Below, piece by piece: positions 10,401 through 22,800 of a DNA stretch of 64,000 bases. The first letter of the stretch is position 1; each line of letters opens with the position of its first letter. Location: NCBI RefSeq assembly GCF_003576645.1, contig NC_044919.1:33288090-33352089 (forward strand), in the 5' to 3' direction. This stretch comes from Ipomoea triloba (Eukaryota > Streptophyta > Magnoliopsida > Solanales > Convolvulaceae). Under the pieces are notes generated by a model that ran no database searches, was not told the origin of the DNA, and saw only the letters and a list, made by a program, of their open reading frames with translations. The translations under genes and the position numbers were made by a program.

Positions 10401-13400
10401 AAAGCAGGCTCGCTGATCTTCTTCCTAATATTCCTTTTTACCCATTATAAGGGTTTAGAAATTATTAGTCAGCTTTTATTGGATTAAAAATAAATTGGGC
10501 CTACTACTTATAGCCCAAAAGTTCCCAAAAAAACAAAAACGCCTACAAAAGCCTCAAGGGTGCACGTTAGGGCATGCACCCCTGTGCCACCTGTCCTCAC
10601 CTCAGGCTGAGGCACACCTCAGCAACACCTAGAAGTATAACAAGTACTCTAACGGAAGGTTTTAAAAGGCTAGTTTGGGTATCAGGGCATTTTCTATTAG
10701 AAAGTTTGGGCTTAAGCCTCAAGGGGCTAACGGAAGGTTTTAAAAGGCTAGTTAGGGTATCAGGGCGTTTTCTATTAGAAAGTTTGGGCTTAAGCCTCAA
10801 GGCACTTCAAGGTGTAAGCCTCAAAATAGACCCCAAAAAAAATCAATAAAAACTTTTAAAAGTTCACCTACCAAGTACCAACTAATGATATAATCAAAAC
10901 CAATACGCATCATTAAAAGTCATAAAATACTAAACATTTCATGGCGGAGCGCAGGGTTGCTGGATCGAAGGCTTGCTAATCTTCTTTCTATTGTTGATCA
11001 CATGCTCGCAAGTCACAGGGCAGAAAGCAGGCTCGCTGATCTTCTTCCTAATATTCCTTTTTACCCATTACAAGGGTTTAGAAATTATTAGTCAGCTTTT
11101 ATTGGATTAAAAATAAATTGGGCCTACTACTTATAGACCAAAAGTTCCCAAAAAAACAAAAACGCCTACAAAAGCCTCAAGGGTGCACGTTAGGGCGTGC
11201 ACCCTTGTGCCACCTGTCCTCACCTCAGGCTGAGGCACACCTCAGCAACACCAAGAAGTATAACAAGTACTCTAATAGAAGGTTTTAAAAGGCTAGTTTG
11301 GGTATCAAGGCGTTTTCTATTAGAATGTTTGGGCTTAAGCCTCAAGGTACTTCGAGGTGTAAGCCTCAAAATAGACCCCAAAAAAGATCACTAAAAACTT
11401 TTAAAAGTTCACCTACCAACTAATGATATAATCAAAACCAATAAGCATCATTAAAAGTCATAAAATACTAAACATTTCATGGCGGAGCGCAGGGTTGCTG
11501 GATCGAAGGCTTGCTAATCTTCTTTCTATTGTTGATCACAAGCTCACAAGTCATAGGGCAGAAAGCAGCCTCGCTGATCTTCTTCCTAATATTCCNGGAT
11601 CGAAGGCTTGCTAATCTTCTTTCTATTGTTGATCACAAGCTCACAAGTCATAGGGCAGAAAGCAGCCTCGCTGATCTTCTTCCTAATATTCCTTTTTACC
11701 CATTATAAGGGTTTAGAAATTATTAGTCAACTTTTATTGGATTAAAAATAAATTGGGCCTACTACTTATAGCCCAAAAGTTCCCAAAAAAAAACAAAAAC
11801 GCCTACAAAAGCCTCAAGGGTGCACGTTAGGGCGTGCACCCTTGTGCCACCTGTCCTCACCTCAGGCTGAGGCACACCTCAGCAACACCTAGAAGTATAA
11901 CAAGTACTCTAATGGAAGGTTTTAAAATGCTAGTTTGGGTATCAGGGCATTTTCTATTAGAAAGTTTGGGCTTAAGCCTCAAAGCACTTCGAGGTGTAAG
12001 CCTCAAAATAGACCCCAAAAAAGATCAATAAAAACTTTTAAAAGTTCACCTACCAACTAATGATATAATCAAAACCAATAAGCATCATTAAAAGTCATAA
12101 AATACTAAACATTTCATGGCTGAGCGCAGGGTTGCTGGATCGAAGGCTTGCTAATCTTCTTTCTATAGTTGATCACAAGCTTGCAAGTCGCAGGGCGGAA
12201 AGCAGGCTCGCTGATCTTCTTCCTAATATTCCTTGTTACCCATTATTAGGGTTTAGAAATTATTAGTCAACTTTTATTGGATTAAAAATAAATTGGGCCT
12301 ACTACTTATAGCCCAAAAGTTCCAAAAACAAAAAAAAAACAAAAACAAAAACGCCTACAAAAGCCTCAAGGGTGCACGTTAGGGCGTGCACCCTTGTGTG
12401 ACTTGTCCTCACCTCAGGCTGAGGCATGCCTCAACAACACCTAGAAGTATAACAAGTACTCTAATGTCTGGATGGGAAACACCTATAAGGCTACTTCTTC
12501 TTTTGTCAAACTAAAAGCTTACAACTTGCATATTGGGACTTCTAGAAATTGAAAAATCTAAAATTGAAGTCTATGTTTATTCTGATTTTTAGCTGTTAGG
12601 AAAATTCAACTAAACATATAAATCAGTATTGAAAGAATTAGGTGATGTATCAAATGGCCTGACCCTAAGGCCTAAACGAGATGCTATAATTTTTGAAATC
12701 TTCTAATATTTTACATCGGATTACGTTGAAGAATTCACAGGCACTGGTTGACTTACTACCAATTTTTATAAAGCCCCTCCACTTATACAATATTATAATG
12801 TATCTGATAACTTGATTCTCATGAATGCAACAAGTTGGATACTAAAACTCAAACATGTAAAATATTACTCCATATATCCAACTCTCTAAACTGTACAAGT
12901 AATATGTACTATAGGCAAACAATGTATATAAGATTACTCCATATTCAAGCAAAGGCAGATAATGTATCTAAGATTACTTCATACATTTGAGTCCTTAAAA
13001 CATACATATACTACCTACTATATGCAGGATAAAGTACCTAAGATTTAAGAAGAAAACATGGCTAAGATTTCAGGCTTACCGTGGCTTTGTTGATGACAAA
13101 AGTTGCTTCTTGAGACATTTTAATTTTAGAATTTTCACTCTTTATCATCCTACTAATTCGACTCATTGGAAATGTATACAATACACTCTCACACTTATCA
13201 TCATCATCATCAACCTCTTCCTCTATCATTTTCCTTTTCTCTGACACTGTGTTATTGTTTTTCCTATTAGCATCACCACCTCTCTTTGCCCCATTTTCTA
13301 CTTTCTTTTCATGACTTCTATCCTGTTTCCCTGTTTCAACTTTCTTTGCTTGCTTGCTCATTTTATCATCCATTTTATCCTTGCTTAGCTGACTACTCTG

Positions 13401-14447
13401 TCCATTACTCTTGAGCTTCTTTGCTACAACCTTTTCTCTAGCATCTTCATCTGCTTCCACCAATTTTCCTTTCTTCTTGATCTTACTGTCCTCTTTCTTG
13501 TCCTTGCTTGATTGATGCTTATCACCACTAACCTTCACCTTTTTAGCTACTTTCCCTCTAACCTCCTCATCCTCTTCCTGTCTGTTCTTCCTCTTCTGAG
13601 TCTTCTCCTCATCTATTTTTTTGTTGCTTCCATGGGTTGAATTCCCATTGGGTTTTTCCTTTTTTGTAGTATTTTTTGTCTTTCCTTTACTCTCCTCCAC
13701 TCGGCTTTTCTGATTCCCCTTCTGCTTGTTATCCTTTGCTCCATTGTTACCACTGCGAGCTGTCTTGCCACTGGTCTTTGCGTTTTTCAACACCTGCTCT
13801 TTCTTCCCTTCACTCTTCTTTTCTTTCTCCTTTTCCCCATTCTTCTTCTGCTTACTCTTTTTCTCTTCGTTCTTAGTGACCTTCGCCTGCTTAGCAGCTA
13901 CACCTCCATTCTCCTTAGCCACATCTTTGCTATTTTTCTCCTTCGCCTGCTTAGTTCGTTGAGATGTACCGGCATTGCTCTTCGCCTTTTTCACTACCCG
14001 CTCACTCTCCTTTTCTTCCTCCCTTTTGTTCTTACTACCACGCTTTTCCTCTAATTTCTCTCCTTTTCGCCGCCGATCGCCATTGGCATTGCTCTTAACC
14101 TCCACCTCGTCCTCTTCCTCTTCCGTATCATCTACAATTTCATCACTAACGGACTGAATTCCTCCGTTTTCTGCCTCCTCCTCCTCGTCTTCTTCTTCTT
14201 CCTCCCCTTCCGTATCGCTCACCTTTTCTTCAGAGCCGAGCTCAACCCCTCCGACTTCTTCTGCATCGCTTACGTCGTCGTTTTCCGATTCGGTGCTTGA
14301 AGATGGTACCACAACGGTCTCAATCTCGTCGTCGTTGAACCTCGCCGCCCCTTTGGAAGCAGTGTTGGGGTTCTTTTTGTTCTCTGTACGATTTCCAGAG
14401 ATTTTTTTGCTTCTCGTTCTATCGGTTACTCCTTGATTCTTCGTCAT
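7499..14447 (-). CDS. Histone-fold protein, DPB3-1/NF-YC10-like (DNA polymerase epsilon subunit 3 type), with long charged N-terminus
   Basis: CDS exons on the minus strand are 14447-13080, 8751-8667, 7709-7668 and 7560-7499. All junctions are GT-AG and the frame closes at 518 aa. The first ~420 residues are low-complexity, rich in Lys, Glu, Asp and Ser, with many basic KK/KKK clusters that can serve as nuclear localisation signals and acidic runs near residues 60-115. The C-terminal ~90 residues form a histone fold of the CBF/NF-Y class: FPMSRISRMIKSE, QEATFVINKAT, FLELFCKEAYACAF, GYNHL, SVVSKRQRFDFLSDYVP. This matches the Arabidopsis DPB3-1/NF-YC10 family, nuclear proteins that pair with a second histone-fold protein in polymerase epsilon or heat-stress transcription complexes. 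The long N-terminus is much larger than in the ~200-aa Arabidopsis protein as I recall it. Family call is strong; which complex it serves is inference. Confidence 0.85.
9669..12470. repeat. Tandem array, about five copies of a ~545-bp unit, in intron 1 of the DPB3-like gene
   Basis: Unit starts, marked by TTTTAAAAGTTCACCTACC, lie near 9669, 10223, 10853, 11398 and 12035. The basic period is about 545-555 bp. The second unit is longer because of an internal 78-bp duplication (starting 10649 and 10727), and the fourth because of a 96-bp duplication around an N. The first unit is the most divergent and the last is cut off near 12470. Every unit from the second on carries a perfect palindromic stem, GGGTGCAC / GTGCACCC, or a close variant. 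Short ORFs that recur in each unit are repeat artefacts, not genes. Confidence 0.93.
11500..11692. other. Assembly scar: exact 96-bp duplication around a single N
   Basis: Bases 11500-11595 and 11597-11692 are identical and are separated by one N at 11596. This is what results when two contig ends that overlap are joined by a gap instead of merged. Confidence 0.88.
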
Positions 14448-14468
14448 CTCTCTCTCTCTCTCTCTCTA
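14446..14468. repeat. (TC)n tract in the 5' leader of the DPB3-like gene
   Basis: About ten TC units directly upstream of the minus-strand start codon; a GA repeat in the transcript leader. Confidence 0.9.
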
Positions 14469-16059
14469 CCTCGGCGCTGCGAAAGAGCCGAAATGTTGTC
14501 TCCAACGGGTTTATATAACTGGGTTTCCATAATAGGATCATTTGGGCCTGAACTTGCGGGATTCTTTTCTATATTATGGCCCAAATCATATCCAATGAAT
14601 CTCTTTTATGTAGTTTCTAAGAAAATATATGAAACTGGGCTTACTGCGGTTCAAGCCCAACTAATAAACTACCTAAAATGGATCAAGACGTTTCAGGAAT
14701 GTCAAGAGAATTTATTATGACTATAATGGTCACATTTTTTTTTTTAAGTATTACTAACTCTGTTACAAATTACAATGTGGTATATGTTTATAATTACTTT
14801 CTCAAACTTATTGAAGCACAAAAAGTCAATATCACCTCCACTAAGGCTCGAATTCACCCCTTCCATATGGTCACATTTTAAGTAGTGAAAATGTGCAACT
14901 TAATTATAAACTAGATACATTCCAAGGGTAGTACAACCACTATGAACGGACTATAAATGATTAAATGACACTAAAAGTCAATTTTTAATTTCAACCATAT
15001 ATTACTACGGAGTATAATTTTATTATAACAAAATTCTATATTGTGTAATGATCTATCTTATACACATCAAATATTAATTAAAACTCATCAGCTTTTACCA
15101 ATAGGTATGTATAAAACGTCAGCTACAAATATTGCAACTAAAGGTTGCAACTGAAATTTTAGATTTTATTGTTCTTTGTTCAGTTTATGGCTTATCGTCT
15201 AGTGAATAGCGATTTGCTTTATTTTAATATTAAATTACTTACAAAAGATTTTAACCCATATACATAATTAAGAATTAAATCAAAAAAATCTTTCTATCAA
15301 ATAGATATTAAAATGATAATATGTAAAAAAAGTTTCGAGGATATTGAAAACCTAACCTATAACATCTTAAAGTCTTTGTTGTATAAATTAATTTGATTTG
15401 CACCCTTTAAAAGAGTCAGTATACACGGCTAAAGGAAAAAAGTGAAGTGTGAAAGTGTGAAACATATATTATATTGTCACAGAATCTTGACTTGAGTTGT
15501 TTGCAAGTAAAATATATGATATTGTCACTTCTTTCTTCTTCTTTTTTCCTTAGTAAAATGTGTTCGTCTAATTCAAATAAAAACTTTTAAATTTTTTAAA
15601 CATTATTGAAAATGTTAAAACAATATTTCTGAGTGATTCATATATGTAGATCTAATATGATAGAGCGAAACAAGAAGTTATGGGACATCAAAAATTGTTC
15701 TCTTGATTTTCACATTATTAATTAAATGGTTTGTATGTCATCTTCAAGTAGATAATATTTTTTTTTATTTGTGGGTAAGTTGAAGTTAGTATTGCATAAG
15801 GTGTTTGTCATGCTAAGTATACTCACAATTAATGAGGGTTGGTAAAAATTGAATGAAGAAACTACCAAAATGCATGCACATGCCAATAAAGTCAGAAAAC
15901 ATATATAAATTGTCTTCCGTTCAATTCTTGCCTTCTTGGCCTCCTATCATTTTTTATTTCTTTTGGGATTGCTAATCGATTTTACCAGATGATATTGTGA
16001 ATCCCATAAATTTGTCATTTGTCAAATTGTACTTTTTATGCGCATAAAAAGTCAAACTC

Positions 16060-16240
16060 AAACTAAAATCATCGATATTCATGACAGAAATCAAACTCAA
16101 CCCACTTTTTTGTGCATAAAGGACCCAACTGAAAAAGTGTTAATAAAAATCGAACTCAAGACGTCCAGATTCAAAAATCATGTTTCATCCATTTCATCAT
16201 GCATTTTTTGAGTTGCCCAAACGCCTACCACTTTCTTGGC
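16060..16240 (-). mobile_element. tRNA-derived SINE relic
   Basis: Read on the minus strand, GATGAAATGGATGAAACATG resembles the box A part and CTTGAGTTCGATTTTT the box B part (GGTTCGANNCC-like) of a tRNA-type pol III promoter. The same arrangement recurs at 27640-27880 and 31340-31490, so this is a dispersed family. The copy is degraded and its ends are approximate. Confidence 0.45.
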
Positions 16241-18964
16241 ATGATGAATTCCTCCACTCCATGAAAATTGTATGGGATACCAACCCTCAATTACCGTAAA
16301 AAAATGAAGTTAACAAGTCTTTAAATGTGGTTGGAAAACGACAGGAGATAGCACTACTAATCAGTAATCATAGTTGTTTTGCCTATACTCTGAATTAAGC
16401 TCCCCTATGTCCGGATTTTATTCTTAATTAATTAGTGTACTATTTTATTGGTAAATTATGAAACCAAATATAGTAGGTAAACTTACATGACAAACTAACT
16501 AACCTCAAATAGATAGAGTTGTGTGTTACTGAATTTGTGTACTCTTTGTAGGACAAATACTGAACATTAAATATTTAAATATAGTATATATCACCAACAA
16601 GTCTATGTGGTAGTGTACTATTACTCGCTCAAGTAAGTCGTAACACTCCGATATTGATGTGATGCTTGGAGTAATGGCGAGACATAAGTGCAAGACTTAT
16701 TTGTTAACGACATTCGAACTCCGTGACCAATTTCTTACCCTAAAAAATCAGAATGTGCTCATATCTAATCGACTCTTATGTTATTGCACTAGTAGATCTC
16801 GTCGTATAACCTCATCAATGTTAGGTAATTAATTTTTTTTTTCAAATACATTTTCTTAAATTATTTTTTTAGAAATTTAATTATATAGCAAAAGCAAAAA
16901 ATATTGAATATGATGATGAGATAAGGTTGTCGACTTGAGGTGGGGGAAGGGGAGTAGGTATTAGTGTAAGAAGTGAACTCAAACACCATACGATAATGTT
17001 CCAAGTTTGCACACCGACACTATTATATATCCTTGAGTGGTTTCCAATGTAGTGCGTACGTGGTCAAAATAATATAATTATTAATTCAGGCCGACTTTGA
17101 CGATCAATGAGCACTACTAGGTAGTAAAGTTGGAGACAGACCCAATCCTTTCTAAATAATACTCCACAATATTTTGGCCATTAATTTAGAGCCAGTTTTT
17201 TCTTCAAAAAATTAATGATTTGATTATTAAGTTGAACCTCACATAATTTAATCAATAACCACTTGATAAAAACTGATAGATGACAAATCTAATCCTTTAT
17301 TTATAATATGGCAACGTTTGACCAATTTTAGTTCAAATCTTATTGAATGTTTGATAAAATTAGACAAGAATAATAATGTCTAATTAACTTAAGACAACCT
17401 TATTGATCTAGACCAATTAATATCGTATTGAATTTTGGCTCAAATCTGAATTCACCTAGTTTAAGATTTATAAAACACGTCTTTTCAATCCTTAAATATT
17501 ATATTTTAATTTAAAAATATTATAATTTTTAATAAGTAATTATCAATTTATCATTAATTAATATTATATTTTTTATCATAAGTATTGCATTTTTTTAGCC
17601 CATACAACTTAAACAATAATATTTCTGTAGATAATATTATTGTAAGACCACACGAAATAGGAGCAAGTTAACTGATTCAACACTTGTAAGGACGCGCGAA
17701 TAATTTTTTTTTTTTTTTCAGAAAAGGTAATCAACTAATCTCAAATATATAACACGTTACAAGACATAGTTTGTCACCTAGTCCTAAAGTCGTACACATG
17801 TCGTGTCGGTAACCTAACTCGTAGTATTTCGACTTTCGATCCAAATTTTATGAATTACTTTGGTCCCACAAAAGGAACAAAATCACCATATATCACATGG
17901 CCTTCTTTCTTAATTACGGAGTATACATTGTTATGCAACTTTATTCAAATTAAAAACTTGTGTTTGGTTCATCACATTATTCCATACACCTATCATTCTG
18001 CTAATACTTTATAGGCGTGTATATATATATGTGTGTGTGTGTTAAGTTAATGAACTTGTGGCTAATGACTAAGTGAGAAGTTTTAATTTTTAGTGCTTAT
18101 TAAGTTATTAGGCAAATCTCATTTTTAAAATGTAAAAAAAAAAAATGTAAATTATATTTAAAAGATTTTTTGGAATGGATTTAATCAAAAGAGTGTGGAT
18201 GATAATCAAACTTAATACATAAAAATTATGTTCAAATTATTCAATCACCCCTTTCAGGACAAACGCGAGTGATAAATCACATATTCAACTTCTGTATACA
18301 TAGGTTATAAATAGTATAGTTATACTATTTTAAATTCAAGCGGCATAGCTGTGGTAGTAGTTTGATATATCATCATTATTCATTTTAATTATTTTCAATG
18401 AAATCCAGTTGTTTTAGTATAGGGAAAAAGTATTTTTAGTCTTTTGGTTTATTTTTACAATTAGTCATTTTCGTCGTTATTTTATTAAGTTCTAAAATAT
18501 AATTTTAACTTTGTTTTTTTTTTTTTGAGAATAATAATTTTAACTTTGTAGTAGTTTTTGCCTATCATTTCCAATAAACAAAAGACATGTCACTATATAA
18601 AGTTCGTGAATTTTTTTATAGATATTTTAGTTATTGTTTTTTTATATGATCACATGTTTTCCTCATCTAGTCGACTAGGGACTATATATTGAGATTAATT
18701 TTGTCCGTGCCATTGCTAGGTAGGACTTCAAGGATGACAAAGCAAATTAAACCTCTTGTTTATGCCGGATAGGATCTTAAGGGTGCTTTATCAAGACTTT
18801 GATTAAGTTATAAGAGACCTATGTCATCTCATCTCAATGATTAGATGTTCTTTTTTACTTTAATGTTTCAGTTTGTATGAAATAACTAAATTCGAAAGAA
18901 ATAATATTAATGTTAGTTGTTGTCAAGTATCATGCGATTTAATGACATTCTTTTTTTAGTTATA

Positions 18965-19130
18965 GAAAAAATCCGTAATCACTATTTGAAGATGTGAACT
19001 AAGTAAATCGCGTCGTATGATTCTAGTTGGCAAAGGTTCACAAGAGGTAAATTAGTCTAAGTTACTCATAATTGTCCGACTCATATCAAGAATGTCAATA
19101 GATCTCTAATATTGGAGGCCAAACTTGTAA
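18965..19130. mobile_element. Relic related to the SINE-like repeat family
   Basis: The stretch starting ATCCGTAATCACTATTTG parallels 27684 (ATTCGTAATCACTATATG) and more weakly 4205, and is followed in each case by a gtgnnctnngtaaat-like word. It seems to be the body of the same repeat without a clear head. Confidence 0.35.
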
Positions 19131-19756
19131 TCTTGTATAAAATAACTAATTCAAAAGAAAGTAAGATTAATATTTTTCCAAGCATCATAAGATTTGATAA
19201 CATCATCTATTACCTGTCATAAGAAATATTTCAAGATGAAATCCCATCCAATTAAGATTGGTACATTCTATATATAGTATTCCGTATCTTCCACATTAGT
19301 TAAACCCGGAGATCTTGCAGCTTTATTACAATTTTTATTTTTTCTTTAAAATACCCATCTACTAATATGTCATTTGGACGCATGGAATAATTTGTCCCAC
19401 TCGCCATTTTCACAGTAACAGACGGTAAAATCAAAGAGTTCGCAGTAGATACAGAAGTTGCAGGAGAAGGAAGAAGAAGAAGATGAGGACGATACATACA
19501 GTTTGTTGCGACGTCGTCACGTGAAATGTGGATAAGATGCGGCGTCTTACTCTCCGGCCTAAGCTAAGTAATGACCTTAGCGTCTTGGAGTTAAGCAACG
19601 CCTAACACAAACACTAGAAGGCAGTTAAGGTATCCGCTGAATTGAAGCAAAAAACAACCTTAAACAGAAACATTAGTACGACAGTGCTTCTAAGAAACCG
19701 TTCACTTTTTGTGTTTTTTTTGGGGAAAAATCATAGTTCCACACACAAACATACAT

Positions 19757-19764
19757 TATAAATA
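19757..19764 (+). promoter_or_regulatory. TATA box of the beta-galactosidase gene
   Basis: TATAAATA lies 58 bases before the start codon, which would give a leader of only about 25-30 nt. Confidence 0.5.
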
Positions 19765-19814
19765 ATATTCACTCATCTCGCGAAAACGTTGTGTTAACTA
19801 CCGAAGATATTGAG

Positions 19815-22800
19815 ATGAGAGGAGGAGGAAAAGGTGCAGTAGTAGTGGTGGCTCTGCTGGCGGCGATGACGGCGGCGTTCGCCGCCACCGTGACGTATGA
19901 CCACCGCGCATTGGTCATCGACGGCAAACGGAGAGTGTTGGTTTCCGGCTCCATTCACTATCCTCGTAGCACTTCCGATGTACATTCATTCCCATCTCTC
20001 TCTCTCTCTATCTTTACACGGTATGTAATGTAAATATAATAACGTTGTTTTATACGAATGGGAATGCAGATGTGGTCGGACTTGATACAAAAATCCAAAG
20101 ATGGAGGTTTAGATGTCATCGAGACTTATGTTTTCTGGGACTTGCATGAACCAACTCGTAACCAGGTTCTATGTTTTTTTTTTTTTTTTTTTTTTTGATC
20201 GAATGTTATTGCCTATTATTTTCCATTATTTCTGGGAAATTTCTAGTTTTAGATATTTGGAATGATCTTGCATTTAGATTAGTGGTTTGAGCTTCTCTGT
20301 TTATCATTATTAATTGAGAATTCCCTTTGAAAATATGTTTGCCCATTACAATTCCTTATGATTTCAAAAGCACAAAATTGGATAGTTAAAGAGTACTGAT
20401 GAGGTGGTGACAAAATTCTGCAGTATGATTTTGAAGGGAGGAAAGATTTGGTCAAGTTTGTGAAATTGGTTGGAGAAGCAGGTTTATATGTTCATCTCAG
20501 AATTGGGCCTTATGTCTGTGCTGAGTGGAACTATGGGTAAACATTTCTGGTTATTTTTATAAAATTTGGGAATTTTGAGTCTTTTTTGTTTTCTGGGTAA
20601 TCTGAGAACTTTACCTAATAATGAACAGTGGGTTTCCTCTCTGGTTGCACTTTATACCTGGAATTGAATTTCGAACCGACAATCAGCTATTCAAGGTTTC
20701 CATTTCACTCTTCAATTCTTGCTTCTTTTCGGTTTTTGAGACAGTAGCTAGCTAGTTTTCGTGTTTTAATAAGATCAGAGAGTTTCTGTTCCAGTCTGAA
20801 ATGCAGCGATTCGTTACCAAGATTGTGGACATGATGAAGCAAGAAAAGCTCTATGCATCTCAAGGCGGCCCGATTATATTGTCTCAGGTACTATCTTGTG
20901 CTGGTTACTCTATGCAGAAGCAAAACCATTATATATTTGGAATGTGAATTGATTATCTATTTATTTCCCTGCAGATTGAAAATGAGTATGGTAATGTTGC
21001 TTCGAGTTATGGTCCTCGTGCTAAATCTTACATCAAATGGGCAGCAAATATGGCTACTTCTTTAGATACAGGGGTACCCTGGGTTATGTGCCAGCAAGCC
21101 GATGCCCCTGATACTATTGTGAGTTCCTGGCTTTAGTATATATCGAGTTTTGAGTTCATCTTGTTTTGACAACATTATATTGTTCTGAAACATTTGCAAG
21201 TTATTGAGTTATATATACTATGGATGGTGACAGATAAACACTTGCAATGGGTTTTATTGTGATAATTTTAGCCCTAATTCCGCGAACAAACCAAAAATGT
21301 GGACAGAGAATTGGAGTGGATGGTAAGAGTTCCTAATTATATGAATTATCTTGTTATCATCTATAAGTTCTTTTTTCAACTGGTTTAATTTGATTCTTTG
21401 GAAAATTAGGTTTCTTGCATTTGGTCGCCCTGTGCCTTACAGGCCTGTGGAAGACCTCGCTTTTGCAGTGGCTAGATTCTTTCAGCGCGGTGGAACGTTC
21501 CAAAATTATTATATGGTACTTTTTGTTAATGATATAGTGTTTTTTTCTCTCAAATGTACCTTATAGTTTATGAACATTTTTATCTGTAAAATAAAATTAG
21601 CTTTTGCTATCAGTATCATGGAGGAACTAACTTTGGTCGATCCACTGGAGGACCCTTTATCTCAACAAGCTATGACTATGATGCTCCGCTAGATGAGTAT
21701 GGTATGGAATACTTCTCAATCTTTAATATCTAATCTTTCTGCCCGTTGAGAGCTCGAAATTGTGAAAATTCACCGAGATCACTTGTGTTTGCTTGCCAGT
21801 TTGTATGAATCTTAGAAGTATTGTGTTTATGTAATTGTATAAAAACAACCATTCATCAATATGGTTTTCTAATGTTAAATTAATCTGTTCTTTAGCATCT
21901 GCTTAAAAGGGTTTCAAACGATTTTATTGTAAACTGCAGGGCTTCTAAGACAACCAAAGTATGGCCACTTGAAAGATCTGCATAAGGCTATAAAGCTTTG
22001 CGAGGAGGCTATGGTTGCAACCGATCCTACCACCACTTCTCTTGGCTCGAATTTGGAGGTTTTATAGTCTAGGATTATGGGATATACGTGTTTTTTAATG
22101 TTGTTTTCCCTCGAGGCCTTAATAAAAGCCATTTCGTGTTTTAGGCCACAGTGTATAAGGCAGGATCGGGGTTGTGTTCTGCCTTCCTAGCGAATTTTGG
22201 TACCCAATCTGATGCAACGGTTAGCTTTAATGGCAATTCGTATCACTTACCTGCTTGGTCTGTGAGCATCTTACCAGACTGCAAGAATGTGGCACTCAAT
22301 ACTGCAAAGGTTAATTATTTTCTTCCACTTTCATAAGAATCACGCGAATTTTCTCATAGTCTTAAAGTGTTTTACTTTGTGGTGACAGATAAACTCTGTT
22401 GAAACCATCACGAGATTCGTGAGCCAGTCTTCGAAAGCTAGTACATCTCAAGTGTCTCTATCTGATTGGAGCTGGTTTAACGAACCTCTTGGGATTTCTA
22501 GCAATAATGCATTTTCAGTATCTCGGTTATTGGAGCAAATAAACACTACAGCTGACAAAAGCGATTATCTGTGGTATTCTCTGAGGTATTGGTTTTGTTC
22601 TCAAAGACATCATATATATCTGCTAAGGTGTTTCAATTCTGTGTTTTGGATGATATATAACTGGCTAGGCTTTTGCAGTATTGACATCGAAGGCGATGAG
22701 CCTTTCTTGCAAGATGGATCTCGAGCAACTCTTCACGTGCAATCACTTGGCCACGCACTTCATGCATTTATTAATGGAAACTTTACAGGTGATGCAGTAA

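Larger units (their letters stand above)
14469..19756. other. Long gene-free AT-rich spacer
   Basis: Upstream region shared by the divergent DPB3-like (-) and beta-galactosidase (+) genes. I see no convincing ORF or RNA gene. It holds SINE-like relics (about 16060-16240, 16610-16800, 18965-19130), a 15-bp direct repeat flanking a T-run (18499-18548), and the (TG)n tract near 18030. Confidence 0.5.

Noticed and set aside
10574..12031. Repeated ~65-91 codon ORFs starting MHPCA(T)CPHLRLRHTS
   Set aside because: They recur because the DNA unit is tandemly repeated; length changes with each indel and they lie in an intron of the opposite-strand gene.
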